From Clostridium sp. BSD9I1 (GTDB taxonomy: Bacteria > Bacillota > Clostridia > Clostridiales > Clostridiaceae), in the NCBI RefSeq assembly GCF_900185645.1, contig NZ_FYAM01000023.1, positions 558,001-622,000 on the forward strand: a stretch of DNA of 64,000 nucleotides, read 5' to 3'. Of this stretch, positions 55,253-63,504 are shown piece after piece. The position numbers and the translations under genes are program-made. Below the pieces are notes generated by a model. That model was not told where the DNA came from. It saw nothing but the letters and a program-made list of their open reading frames with translations, and ran no database searches. The stretch's first letter is position 1. Every line of letters begins with the position of its first letter.

Positions 55253-56224
55253 CTATTCTTTAATCAAAATATCTAACGTTCTGTCTAAAATCTTTTCACC
55301 TGTCTTAATTAATTTTTCACTTTGCTTTGTAACCATATTCACTGCCCCAAAGGTTGCAGCCTTTAATAAATTTTTTCTATAGGCATATTTAAATCTTTTT
55401 ACCTTCTTTTCATCTATAACTCCTAAATAATACATGAGCTCATCTTTAGTATCATCAGATACTACTTTTAAGGCTTCTTTAAAATGTCGTTGACTTAATA
55501 TAATGAGATTATCTCTCTCCAAAGGCTCTTTAGCTTCCTTAGCTAAAAGCTCAGCACTTCTGCCTATACATATGAGAGTCTTTTCATCTTTTATATCACT
55601 TTTCATTCCTAAATTAATACATTTAAGCAGCGCCCGTCTGTAGCTCCATTTATCTTTATCCAAGTTTTCTTCTATATAGCCTCCACCTATTTCAACTCCT
55701 ATATCAATTAAGGAACCAATAGGGTCTACAGGAATTTTTATTGCATTTAAAATTATAAACGCCTTTTTATAATACTTTAATGTTTCCGCTAAAATAAGCC
55801 AGCTATATGGATCTCTTGGATTTTCATTAACCATTCTTGTTATCTTTTCAATGCCCGATGCACCTTCTACTAAATCATCCACTACAGTGACTATTGGCAA
55901 ATCTTTAAACTGCCTTTGTAATTTAGAAATTGTACCTAAATCTTTGCTTTCATTGCGTCTCTCATTTATAGATATCTTTGCTTCTTCTTTTAATCTCTTT
56001 GCTTCTTCTCTTCTTTGTATGCCCTCATTGAATTTAATTGCATTTATATTTTGAAGGGTTTCTCTTTTATTACACTCCAATTTGTGCTTATCTCTATTTT
56101 TAGCACCATCTATATTTTTATCTATTCTTTTAACTTTTCCTTCTAAATACAAGCATTGTACAGTTTCCTTAGCCTTACTTAAGGCTATCTTATTTAAGCT
56201 TTCTAGTTTTTTACCTAACCCCAT
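55253..56224 (-). CDS. Uncharacterized alpha-helical protein, 323 aa
   Basis: I do not recognise this family. The first about 95 residues are very basic and charged, with QRREEAKRLKEEAKISINERR suggesting a coiled coil. Around 135-155, NENPRDPYSWLILAETLKYYKKA resembles a TPR-like helix pair. The rest is alpha-helical with RHFKEALKVVSDDTKDELMYYLG, and the C-terminal end contains KNLLKAATFGAVNMVTKQSEKLIKTG. No membrane segment or signal. It lies upstream of rarA (46 nt), probably in the same transcript. Confidence 0.6.
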   Translation of the reverse strand: MGLGKKLESLNKIALSKAKETVQCLYLEGKVKRIDKNIDGAKNRDKHKLECNKRETLQNINAIKFNEGIQRREEAKRLKEEAKISINERRNESKDLGTISKLQRQFKDLPIVTVVDDLVEGASGIEKITRMVNENPRDPYSWLILAETLKYYKKAFIILNAIKIPVDPIGSLIDIGVEIGGGYIEENLDKDKWSYRRALLKCINLGMKSDIKDEKTLICIGRSAELLAKEAKEPLERDNLIILSQRHFKEALKVVSDDTKDELMYYLGVIDEKKVKRFKYAYRKNLLKAATFGAVNMVTKQSEKLIKTGEKILDRTLDILIKE

Positions 56225-56280
56225 TTTTAAAACTCCTTTACTTTTTATTGATATCTTGTTTTAAAAATGAGTATTATGTG

Positions 56281-56775
56281 TTACTTTAAGTAACAATCAA
56301 CTATTTCTCCATAATACATAGTATGATAATCACCATTTTCATAACAAGATTTATTTATTTCTGGAGATAAAAACTTTTCATCCATATGTTGCTTATATAC
56401 TATTTTGCACTCAAACTGCAAATCACATTCACCTATAATAGGAGAATTTACCTTATTTGATTTTCCCATAGATAAGTTACACTCTTTAAACTTATCTATA
56501 TCTCTTCCTGATTTTGTCCCACATAGTGCAAGTTCCTTTTTTAAATCGCAGTTTACAGGAATACTTACAGTAAAATCTTCTGCTCCTTCTATAATATCAT
56601 AAGTATATCTAGATTTTCTAACCATAACCATAAATACTGGCTTTCTCCATATATATCCTATATCTCCCCAGCCTATAGTCATAGTGTTTACCTTATCTCC
56701 ACTTTTTACTGTTAAAAAAGCTCCCTTAGTTTTTAAAACATCAATAGCATCCTTAAAATATTTTGTGTATTCCAT
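56281..56775 (-). CDS. Flavin reductase-like FMN-binding protein
   Basis: 164-aa flavoredoxin/flavin-reductase-like protein: TKGAFLTVKSGDKVNTMTIGWGDIGYIWRKPVFMVMVRKSRYTYDII, the FMN-binding pattern. An FMN-binding electron carrier or small reductase is likely. Possible redox partners are not encoded nearby. Confidence 0.8.
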   Translation of the reverse strand: MEYTKYFKDAIDVLKTKGAFLTVKSGDKVNTMTIGWGDIGYIWRKPVFMVMVRKSRYTYDIIEGAEDFTVSIPVNCDLKKELALCGTKSGRDIDKFKECNLSMGKSNKVNSPIIGECDLQFECKIVYKQHMDEKFLSPEINKSCYENGDYHTMYYGEIVDCYLK

Positions 56776-56791
56776 AATAAATTCCTCCTAA

Positions 56792-57568
56792 TTATAAATA
56801 TTCAGGCTTTCTGTTTTTAAAACAAACTGGCTTTAAGCCACATAAGTCTGCAAGTTCAATAGCTAAATCAAAGTTTTTCCCAATACTTTCAGTAGTGTGA
56901 GAATCAGAGCCTATAGTTACAATTTTGCCGCCTAATTCCTTGAACCTCTTATATATTTTTTCTAAATTTATCATTGCTTCTTTTTTATTAAATCTTCTAG
57001 TATTTATTTCTATAGCTCTTTCATTTTTAGCCATAATACTTAATATTTCATCTATGTGTTCCCTATAATCATCATAGTATATTTCTCTATCTTCAAAGGG
57101 AGCATATCTAGCTATGTAATCTATATGTCCTAAAGAATCTATAAAATCATATTCTTTTACACATTTTAATATGTCTTCTAAATAATTTATGTAACATTCC
57201 TTTTTATCTCTACCTTCATAAAACTCTTCTGTATATATATCATAATACTTTCCGTCATAATTTACCACATGTACAGATCCCAATATAAAATCCAAATCAT
57301 ATTTTAAAGCTATAGCTCTATTTTCATCTAGCACATCTTCCCTCATACCCATTTCTATGCCAAGTAATACTTTTTCATTTCTATATAATGCGTATTCCTT
57401 AACATACTTATCTATATCAAATATGAACTTATCCTTAACCATATACTTCAAATCAAAATGATCTGTAATTATTATTCCCATATCTTTCTTATTTGCAGAG
57501 CTTATTGCATCTTCTAAGGGCATCATGCAATCTGTAGAAAAATTCGTATGTACATGACTATCAAACAT
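56792..57568 (-). CDS. PHP-domain phosphatase (histidinol-phosphatase HisJ-like)
   Basis: 258-aa PHP metal hydrolase. HVHTNFSTDC start, ITDHFDL, GIEMGMREDV, SVHVVNYDGKYY, GHIDYIARYAPF, and the final GSDSHTTESIG, which are the expected metal residues. Sequence resembles HisJ (histidinol-phosphate phosphatase), but no other his genes adjoin it, so an alternative phosphoester is possible. Confidence 0.8.
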   Translation of the reverse strand: MFDSHVHTNFSTDCMMPLEDAISSANKKDMGIIITDHFDLKYMVKDKFIFDIDKYVKEYALYRNEKVLLGIEMGMREDVLDENRAIALKYDLDFILGSVHVVNYDGKYYDIYTEEFYEGRDKKECYINYLEDILKCVKEYDFIDSLGHIDYIARYAPFEDREIYYDDYREHIDEILSIMAKNERAIEINTRRFNKKEAMINLEKIYKRFKELGGKIVTIGSDSHTTESIGKNFDLAIELADLCGLKPVCFKNRKPEYL

Positions 57569-57613
57569 AAAATCACCTCCAAAATAATCCTAATTGTAAT
57601 ATAATTTGTTTAT

Positions 57614-57664
57614 AATAAGAGGCTGTAGTATACTGTTCACCCATATTGAAACAGCCTCTATTAT
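57614..57664 (-). terminator. Terminator after the AEC transporter gene
   Basis: AATAAGAGGCTGT with ACAGCCTCTATT, about 23-nt loop, 3 nt past the stop. Confidence 0.7.
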
Positions 57665-57666
57665 AT

Positions 57667-58578
57667 TTAAAATAATGCATTAATTACTATGGGAATTGTA
57701 AATATAGATAAAATTGTAGTTACTACCACACATTTTGCTGAAAATACCTTATTGTTGTTATACTTTTCTGCAAAAACAGTAGTCATTGCAGCTGCAGGCA
57801 TTGCTTCTAGTATTACACACATTTTTATCAAATAATCATCTGCTTTTAAAATCTTTAATACTCCATAAACCATAAAAGGAACTATAAACAATTTTATAAA
57901 GGATACATAATAAATTCTTAAATCCTTTACTATTTCCTTTATACTTACATTTGCAAAATTAGCACCTATTATAATCATTGATAAAGGTGTTGTCATTCCT
58001 CCTACATAATTTAAGGTTCCCATTATAATGTATGGAAGTTTAATCTTCCCAAAAAACACTATTAGTCCTATAACCACAAATAAAATTCCTGGCTGAATCA
58101 GTATATTTTTTAAATTAAAGTTGTTCTTTTCTTCTTTAGAAAACAGAAGTGCTCCATAGGTAAGTAATATCACGTTAAATGGAACTCCAAAAATAGATGC
58201 ATAAAAAACTCCTATTTTACCGTACATACCTTCCATTATAGGATATCCCATAAATCCAAAATTAGAAAATATGGTTACAAACTTTAAAACTTGCTTTGTA
58301 TTTTCCTTAAACTTAAAGTAAAACACTCCGCTTATAACAGCTAAGAAAACATGTATTGTCAAAGAGTATATTAATATGGCTTTAATCTTTTCGGTTGTTT
58401 CCTTTGAATACTCAGTATTAAATGAAGCTAAAATTAAGCATGGCAGCGTTACATTTACAAGTAAATCTGTAAGACTTTTTAGCGTTTCTTCCTTTATAAA
58501 GTTTTTTCTTCTACTATATAAACCTATAAGCATTATAAAACATAATATTATGACCTGATCTACAATTTGATTTTGCAT
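57667..58578 (-). CDS. AEC family carrier (auxin efflux carrier-like)
   Basis: 303-aa permease with about ten membrane segments in two five-helix halves; LMIGLYSRRKNFIKEETLKSLTDLLVNVTLPCLILASF and GGMTTPLSMIIIGANFA are typical. Bacterial members move organic acids such as malate. ATG 58578 has AAGG 9 nt upstream; a start 9 nt earlier is also open. Divergent from proB. Confidence 0.8.
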   Translation of the reverse strand: MQNQIVDQVIILCFIMLIGLYSRRKNFIKEETLKSLTDLLVNVTLPCLILASFNTEYSKETTEKIKAILIYSLTIHVFLAVISGVFYFKFKENTKQVLKFVTIFSNFGFMGYPIMEGMYGKIGVFYASIFGVPFNVILLTYGALLFSKEEKNNFNLKNILIQPGILFVVIGLIVFFGKIKLPYIIMGTLNYVGGMTTPLSMIIIGANFANVSIKEIVKDLRIYYVSFIKLFIVPFMVYGVLKILKADDYLIKMCVILEAMPAAAMTTVFAEKYNNNKVFSAKCVVVTTILSIFTIPIVINALF

Positions 58579-58846
58579 TTCTCCCATCCTTATTTTAAGA
58601 AGTGTTTACTACTCAAGTTATTGAGTGAGTTTCCTTTTATTAATATACAAACATTATTTAAAAATGTTCAATATTTCTTTATATATTATACATCAAATTT
58701 TTTCACTTACCAAATAACGTCAGGATATTTATGCAGTTTGTTTTTAAATTTATTATATTTCTTAAAAACTTCATTTAATTTTTTATAAAATTATGAGATA
58801 ATCATTAATAAAGATTATATAAAAAATGTTTATAGGGGGCGTTTTG

Positions 58847-59653
58847 ATGACTAACTTACGTAAAGATTATTTAAAAACTATACAAAAGATAATTGTTAAA
58901 GTTGGTTCTTCTACTTTAACTTATAATAATGGGCTCTTAAATCTTTCTCATATAGAACATTTGGTAAGACAACTTGCAGATATGCACAATCAAGGATACA
59001 GCGTTGTTCTTGTAAGTTCTGGGGCAATTGGAGCAGGCATGGGAAAATTAGGCCTTAAGGAAAGACCTAAAAGCATCCCTGAAAAACAAGCTGCGGCTGC
59101 GGTGGGTCAAGGTATACTTATGCATATGTATGAAAAGATATTTTCTGAATACGGCAAAACTGTTGCTCAAGTTCTTCTAACTAAAGAAGACATGACAAAT
59201 GAAGTCCGTAGAGAAAATGCTCATAATACTTTTTCTGCTCTTTTGAATCAAAATGTAATTCCTATAATAAATGAAAATGATGCCGTTGTGGTAGATGAAA
59301 TAAAAGTTGGAGATAATGATACCCTTTCTGCACTAGTATCTGAACTTATTGAAGGAGATTTACTTATACTTATGTCCGATATAGATGGTCTGTATGATTC
59401 AGACCCTAGAAAAAATAAAGACGCAAAGCTTATAAGTACAGTTGAAAAAGTTACTGAAGAAATCGAAGCATGCGCAGGTGGTGCTGGAAGCAATCTTGGT
59501 ACAGGCGGCATGGCTACAAAAATCAATGCTGCAAAAATTGCTACAGCTTCTGGAATATCCATGGTAATTGTAAATGGAGATAATGCAGAAGTACTAGGTA
59601 AAGTTATTTCAGGAGATGAAGTAGGAACTTGGTTTAAAGCTGACGTAAAATAA
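58847..59653 (+). CDS. proB: Glutamate 5-kinase
   Basis: 268-aa first enzyme of proline synthesis. [56 protein letters not shown] and [16 protein letters not shown] are amino acid kinase motifs. It lacks the C-terminal PUA domain found in many homologues. ATG 58847 follows TATAGGGGGCG; a start 21 nt upstream lacks it. 12 nt before proA. Confidence 0.96.
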   Translation: MTNLRKDYLKTIQKIIVKVGSSTLTYNNGLLNLSHIEHLVRQLADMHNQGYSVVLVSSGAIGAGMGKLGLKERPKSIPEKQAAAAVGQGILMHMYEKIFSEYGKTVAQVLLTKEDMTNEVRRENAHNTFSALLNQNVIPIINENDAVVVDEIKVGDNDTLSALVSELIEGDLLILMSDIDGLYDSDPRKNKDAKLISTVEKVTEEIEACAGGAGSNLGTGGMATKINAAKIATASGISMVIVNGDNAEVLGKVISGDEVGTWFKADVK

Positions 59654-59665
59654 GGAGGAATACAC

Positions 59666-60940
59666 ATGGAAAACTTACAAGAATATATATTAGGCATTGG
59701 AGCAAAAGCTAAAGAAGCTTCTAGAAAGCTTTCATCCTTAGATACAAATTCTAAAAACAAGGCCCTATTATCTATGGCTGAAGCTTTGAAGAACAATGCT
59801 TTAGAAATTATTGAAGCAAATAAAATTGATTTAAAACTTGGAGAAGAAAAAGGATTAAACAATTCCCTTTTAGATAGACTTCTTATAAATGAACAAAGAA
59901 TAGATGCTATGGCTGAAGGTTTAAGGCAAGTGGCTGAACTTCCAGATCCTATCGGAGAAGTTATAAGCGCCTGGAAAAGACCTAATGGCATAACTATAGG
60001 ACAAAAGAGAGTACCATTAGGAGTTATCGGAATAATATATGAAGCTCGTCCAAATGTAACTGTAGATGCTGCAGCTCTTTGCTTAAAATCTGGGAATGCA
60101 GTAATACTTAGAGGTGGATCTGAAGCTATAAATACAAATATGGCTATAGCTAAAATACTTAGAAGTTCTCTTATATCCTGTAATCTTTCACCAGATTTTA
60201 TACAACTTGTAGAAATTACAGATAGAGAAATTGTAAATATAATGCTTAAATTAAATCAGTATATAGATGTTTTAATTCCTCGCGGTGGTGCTGGACTTAT
60301 ACAAACTGTAGTTAAAAATGCCACAGTACCTGTTATAGAAACAGGAGTTGGTAACTGCCATGTGTTTGTAGATAGCTCTGCAGACCTTACTATGGCTGAA
60401 AATATCATAGTTAATGGAAAAACTCAAAGACCTGCAGTATGTAATGCAATAGAAACAATTCTAATTCATAAAGATGCTGCGGAAGAATTTGTTCCTAAAA
60501 TCACAAGTACTTTAAATAAGTTAGGTGTAGAGCTTAGAGTTTGTGAAAAAACTAAAAAAATAATAGCTGCTAATAATATTGAGGCAAATGTAAAGCCTGC
60601 AACTTCTGAAGATTGGAATACAGAATATCTGGATTTGATTTTAGCAGTTAAAGTTGTAGACTCCTTAGAAGAAGCAATGGAACATATTTATAACCATGGA
60701 ACTAAACATTCCGAATGCATAGTTACAAATGATTATAAAAATTCTCAAATCTTCTTAGAGACTATAGATGCTGCAGCAGTTTATGTAAATGCTTCTACTA
60801 GATTTACAGACGGCTTTGAATTTGGTTTTGGTGCTGAAATTGGAATAAGCACTCAAAAGCTTCATGCTAGAGGACCTATGGGGCTTCCTCAACTTACTAC
60901 TATAAAGTATGTAATAAATGGCAGCGGGCAAATTAGATAG
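59666..60940 (+). CDS. proA: Gamma-glutamyl phosphate reductase
   Basis: 424-aa aldehyde dehydrogenase-like enzyme making glutamate-5-semialdehyde. VPLGVIGIIYEARPNVTVDAA, CLKSGNAVILRGGSEA, RGGAGLIQTV, and the active-site cysteine in RPAVCNAIET; VNASTRFTDGFEFGFGAEIGIST at the end. Operon with proB; a hairpin terminator follows. Confidence 0.97.
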   Translation: MENLQEYILGIGAKAKEASRKLSSLDTNSKNKALLSMAEALKNNALEIIEANKIDLKLGEEKGLNNSLLDRLLINEQRIDAMAEGLRQVAELPDPIGEVISAWKRPNGITIGQKRVPLGVIGIIYEARPNVTVDAAALCLKSGNAVILRGGSEAINTNMAIAKILRSSLISCNLSPDFIQLVEITDREIVNIMLKLNQYIDVLIPRGGAGLIQTVVKNATVPVIETGVGNCHVFVDSSADLTMAENIIVNGKTQRPAVCNAIETILIHKDAAEEFVPKITSTLNKLGVELRVCEKTKKIIAANNIEANVKPATSEDWNTEYLDLILAVKVVDSLEEAMEHIYNHGTKHSECIVTNDYKNSQIFLETIDAAAVYVNASTRFTDGFEFGFGAEIGISTQKLHARGPMGLPQLTTIKYVINGSGQIR

Positions 60941-60951
60941 CACTAATAATT

Positions 60952-60990
60952 AAAGGATTGAACCCTATAAGCTATAGGATTCAGTCCTTT
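60952..60990 (+). terminator. Terminator after proA
   Basis: AAAGGATTGAACCCTATA with TATAGGATTCAGTCCTTT, 3-nt loop (a few mismatches); TCTACATATAA follows. Confidence 0.75.
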
Positions 60991-60997
60991 CTACATA

Positions 60998-61030
60998 TAA
61001 ACTTGCCACTTGCCATGTGAGTGGCACTTT
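60998..61030. repeat. 33-bp repeat, copy 2
   Basis: TAAACTTGCCACTTGCCATG followed by TGAGTGGCACTTT; differs from the copy at 47339-47371 at one base. It again lies between the terminator of a plus-strand gene and the 3' end of a minus-strand gene. Confidence 0.85.
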
Positions 61031-62696
61031 ACTTTTCTATATAGCAGTTATTTAACTCAAGATACTGCCCATCTTTTATTGTTATATATGTATCACCTGT
61101 AAAATTGTCATTTGCAAAGATATTATCATATCTATCTGTGATTGCATAATATCCTCTACTGCCAAATGTTTTTACTTTGTAAGTTCCAGTTGGGATATCA
61201 ACTCCAACTTTTAAATATCCAATATATCTTCCGTTAGAGAAGGTAATGTCAGGAGATGCATTAACAGGATGCATTTTTGCATTATGTAGATACATATAGG
61301 TTCCAGATTGTACACTTACATATCTAGGATACGCAAAGTTATCATTATTAATGATGTCTCTGCCATTAGCATCAGCAGTTATAGCAAAATAACCACTTCC
61401 TTCTGGAAATAGAACATACTCACCCTCTGGAATATCCACTCCAACTAAATAAGTTGAAGGTAAATGAGTTATTATTTTCTTTTGTACAGTAACAGTGCAG
61501 CTCGCTGCCTTATTTCCCTCCACTGTTGTTGCTGTTATTACTGCCGTACCACTGCTTATTCCAGTTACCCTTCCTGCAGCATCTACTGTTGCTATATTCT
61601 CATTTGAAGATGTCCATTTTACCCCTTTATTTTCCGCATTACTCGGAAATATAGTTGCTGCTAAAGTAACTGCTTCATCTATGCCAAGTGTATTAGAGGT
61701 CTTGTTTAAAGTTACAGAAATAACATTAATAGCACCGCTTACAACATTATCAGCCACTATATCAGAAACTACTCCAGTTCCACCTAAAATTATTACATTG
61801 TTATATGTATCATGCTTAGCTTTTATTGAAGACATTACTGAAGAATCCACAGAAGTTCCTACTAAAATTAAAGGAGAGTTACTTAAGGCAGCCAGCGCAC
61901 TTCCACATAAAGCATCTGGATAATTTGCACCTGATGCAACATAAACCTTATCATAATTAAATTCATTTGAAAACTGGTTTAATACTGCGGCATTAGTTCC
62001 ATATCTGCTGCTTCCTCCAAGTCTTGTAACATTCTTTAGCTGTGAAGCTATCTTATCACTTACAACCCCACTTCCTCCAACTATGTAACTTTTTTCATAA
62101 GACTTATTTGACAAAAAGCCCTTAACCTGATCTGATAAATCTGCTTTATCTGTGAGAAGTATTGGCATTCCTCCTTGGGCTGCAACTGGAGCTATAGATA
62201 AAGCATCTGCAAATCCAAATCCATTGGTTACAACTACACCGCTGCTTTCTCCTAGATTTTTAGCTACCTCTAAGGATGTTTGAAATCTATTTTTTCCAGC
62301 AATTCTAGTAGTTTCAATAGTCATGCCCTTTATTTCAGAATTTACGCTATCTGATACAACACCAGTTCCTCCTACTATAAACACATTTTTTACATTGAGT
62401 CTTTTCAACTCATTTTTTGTGTTTAAATCTAAAGTATTTTTGCCAGTAAGTAAAATTGGTGCATTATACTTTTTAGCTAAAGGTGCTGCACAAAGCGCAT
62501 CTGCAAATCCTTCTCCACTAGCTATTACTACGTAATCAGAAGTTGTCCACCCTTTACCTACAATTTCAGCTCCTGTTTGATACCTATTGTTTCCTGCAAG
62601 CCTGTCCTCTAAATTTGCCGCATTAACTTGAGATGTTAATGATACAGTTAAAGACAACGTTAGCGTTGAAACAACTCTTAACATTATTTTCCTCAT
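61029..62696 (-). CDS. CWB2-repeat cell-wall protein with Ig-like and C-terminal tandem module
   Basis: 555-aa surface protein. Signal peptide about 1-26 (ends VNA). Three CWB2 repeats (about 33-125, 130-223, 225-320), each with RLAGNNRYQTG- or RIAGKNRFQTS-type start and VFIVGGTGVVSD-type end; these bind anionic cell-wall polymer. A Big_2 Ig-like domain follows (about 325-405, ISVTLNKTSNTL to AASCTVTVQ). The last 140 residues hold two copies of an unassigned module with VGVDIP.G.Y, GYYAIT or YFAIT, and NDNF. AGGAGGAC precedes the ATG. Confidence 0.88.
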   Translation of the reverse strand: MRKIMLRVVSTLTLSLTVSLTSQVNAANLEDRLAGNNRYQTGAEIVGKGWTTSDYVVIASGEGFADALCAAPLAKKYNAPILLTGKNTLDLNTKNELKRLNVKNVFIVGGTGVVSDSVNSEIKGMTIETTRIAGKNRFQTSLEVAKNLGESSGVVVTNGFGFADALSIAPVAAQGGMPILLTDKADLSDQVKGFLSNKSYEKSYIVGGSGVVSDKIASQLKNVTRLGGSSRYGTNAAVLNQFSNEFNYDKVYVASGANYPDALCGSALAALSNSPLILVGTSVDSSVMSSIKAKHDTYNNVIILGGTGVVSDIVADNVVSGAINVISVTLNKTSNTLGIDEAVTLAATIFPSNAENKGVKWTSSNENIATVDAAGRVTGISSGTAVITATTVEGNKAASCTVTVQKKIITHLPSTYLVGVDIPEGEYVLFPEGSGYFAITADANGRDIINNDNFAYPRYVSVQSGTYMYLHNAKMHPVNASPDITFSNGRYIGYLKVGVDIPTGTYKVKTFGSRGYYAITDRYDNIFANDNFTGDTYITIKDGQYLELNNCYIEK

Positions 62697-62732
62697 TTTT
62701 GTCCTCCTTTATTAACATTTTATGACTATGTT

Positions 62733-62761
62733 ATTATATTCTATTTGAATGGTTCTCACAA
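62733..62761 (-). promoter_or_regulatory. Sigma-A-type promoter of the CWB2 gene
   Basis: TTGTGA (62756-62761), 17 nt, TATAAT (62733-62738), about 37 nt upstream of the start codon. Confidence 0.65.
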
Positions 62762-62907
62762 GTATAGAAATTAAAAATAAATGACTCTAAAATAAAACAT
62801 CTAGATCATAAAATATATGTTCTACAAATTTACAAGTGAATAAGAAAAGAGTATTTTCACAAACTATTTCTGAATAAAAGTCACAAAATTGAAGGAGAGT
62901 ATATACA

Positions 62908-63141
62908 ATGGCCGGAAATAGAACGATTTGTACTGCTTGTGAAGGATGTAAAGACGAGCTTTATAAAATCCTTTCTTCTGTATGCGGCTGTACGGAAGTT
63001 TCACTTAAAACTGTAATTGATGCAGTTAAAAATGGTGCTGATACTGTAGAAAAGGTTGGTGAAGTTACAGGAGCAGGTACAGGAGAGGATTGCGGAAGAT
63101 GTAAGCCTCTTATTGCAAATATAATTGAATTAGGCAGATAA
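62908..63141 (+). CDS. BFD-like [2Fe-2S]-binding protein
   Basis: 77-aa small iron-sulfur protein with CTACEGCKDELYK near the start, VCGCTEV and EDCGRCKPLIANII at the end. The pattern fits BFD/NifU-type [2Fe-2S] domains seen in bacterioferritin-associated ferredoxin and nitrite reductases; two early extra cysteines are a variation. GAAGGAGAGTATATACA precedes the ATG. It is monocistronic and ends in a terminator. Confidence 0.82.
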   Translation: MAGNRTICTACEGCKDELYKILSSVCGCTEVSLKTVIDAVKNGADTVEKVGEVTGAGTGEDCGRCKPLIANIIELGR

Positions 63142-63155
63142 TAATACAAGTCTAG

Positions 63156-63201
63156 TTAAATATAGAGTTTAGAGCCCTATGTTTCTAAGCTCTATATTTA
63201 A
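63156..63201 (+). terminator. Terminator after the BFD gene
   Basis: TTAAATATAGAG with CTCTATATTTAA plus inner TAGA/TCTA; T-rich sequence follows on the plus strand. Confidence 0.75.
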
Positions 63202-63238
63202 TTGATACATATTTATGTTCCTTTAGATGCAGGCGTTA

Positions 63239-63478
63239 TTAAAAATTATCGTTAGCCTTTCTTGCGGATATAATCAGCATCATTGGTCTACGTAATTCAT
63301 CCACCATCCCTGGAATGGTATGAATAAGCTCTTCTGCTGGTTTTGGCTCAACAAGTCCTGTTATTTCAAATCCCGCTTTTATAAGAGAATTTACGTATGT
63401 TGTCAATGTTTTATGATACTTTGTAACTTCCTCGCCCAAAAAAACAGCTTTACGCTCCCCTGGATTAACTCTCTTATA
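63239..63478 (-). pseudogene. C-terminal remnant of a SAM-dependent methyltransferase
   Basis: An open segment with the C-terminal end of a class I methyltransferase: GEEVTKYHKTLTTYVNSLIKAGFEI, then PGMVDELRRPMMLIISARKAN. In frame upstream it reads RVNPGERKAVFL, then meets TGA at 63479-63481; no SAM-binding motif, no ribosome site and no start. The remainder of the gene is missing, so this is a decayed fragment beside the cupin regulator. Confidence 0.75.
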
Positions 63479-63504
63479 TCAAATTTAAAATACAAACTAC
63501 TAAT

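Noticed and set aside
58588-58846. T-box or riboswitch upstream of proBA
   Set aside because: I looked for a T-box sequence, terminator and known riboswitch motifs in this gap and found none.
59248-59991. 247-codon minus-strand ORF
   Set aside because: Antisense of proB and proA; Ser/Ala/Pro-rich shadow.
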